From: Chloroflexota bacterium
GTDB taxonomy: Bacteria > Chloroflexota > Limnocylindria > Limnocylindrales > CSP1-4
DNA: 5,054 bases
Assembly (NCBI GenBank): GCA_027457005.1
Contig: DAIDTV010000136.1
Location: forward strand, 1-5,054
Direction of reading: 5' to 3'
This document shows, piece by piece, positions 5,054-5,054 of the stretch. The notes beneath the pieces were generated by a model. That model ran no database searches. It was not told where the DNA came from and saw only the letters and a program-made list of their open reading frames with translations. The position numbers were made by a program, and so were the translations under genes. Each line of letters opens with the position of its first letter. Within the stretch, counting starts at the first letter, position 1.

Positions 5054-5054
5054 C

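Noticed and set aside
1..5054. CRISPR array, insertion sequence, tRNA or rRNA
   Set aside because: No spaced repeat array, transposase motif, terminal inverted repeats, or tRNA/rRNA signature found on either strand by eye.

Overview
The window is very GC-rich, with strongly G/C-ending codons, GTG starts, a classic TATACT -10 box sitting 8 nt before an ATG (leaderless style), and TTGTCCACA-type DnaA-box sequences. This fits a high-GC actinobacterium or a GC-rich Chloroflexota (Limnocylindria-like) genome. The lineage is inferred from style only; there is no rRNA or other phylogenetic marker here.

Layout. (1) Positions 1-2154 hold a two-gene, translationally coupled operon: a DUF1611 P-loop protein (DgcN type, N-acetyl-D-glutamate synthesis) followed through an ATGA overlap by an enolase-superfamily dipeptide epimerase / N-acetyl-D-glutamate racemase (DgcA type). 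Together they would turn D-glutamate into N-acetyl-L-glutamate, or act on related D-Glu-containing peptides. The first gene begins just outside the window and carries an in-frame TAG at 26-28 inside its conserved N-terminus. (2) Positions 2155-2362 are non-coding and hold three tandem DnaA-box-like motifs with an exact 12-bp period, a weak -10-like element and a 12-bp palindrome. (3) Two small genes of unknown function follow (107 aa and 75 aa), separated by a strong GC hairpin. The second has a likely leaderless promoter. (4) Positions ~3145-4575 encode a multi-pass GT-C (GT39/GT83-like) glycosyltransferase. Its first membrane helix lies upstream of any canonical start codon in that frame. 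(5) On the minus strand, converging with only 4 nt between stop codons, is the C-terminal part of a protein that resembles an N4/N6-type DNA methylase or other SAM-dependent methyltransferase; it runs off the right edge.

The dgcNA pair is the only clear pathway. The remaining genes look like independent housekeeping or envelope genes. I see no CRISPR array, transposase, tRNA/rRNA or defence island, and no convincing undescribed multi-gene system. The points that most merit checking are the in-frame amber codon, the phased DnaA-like repeats outside an obvious oriC, and the missing start of the glycosyltransferase.
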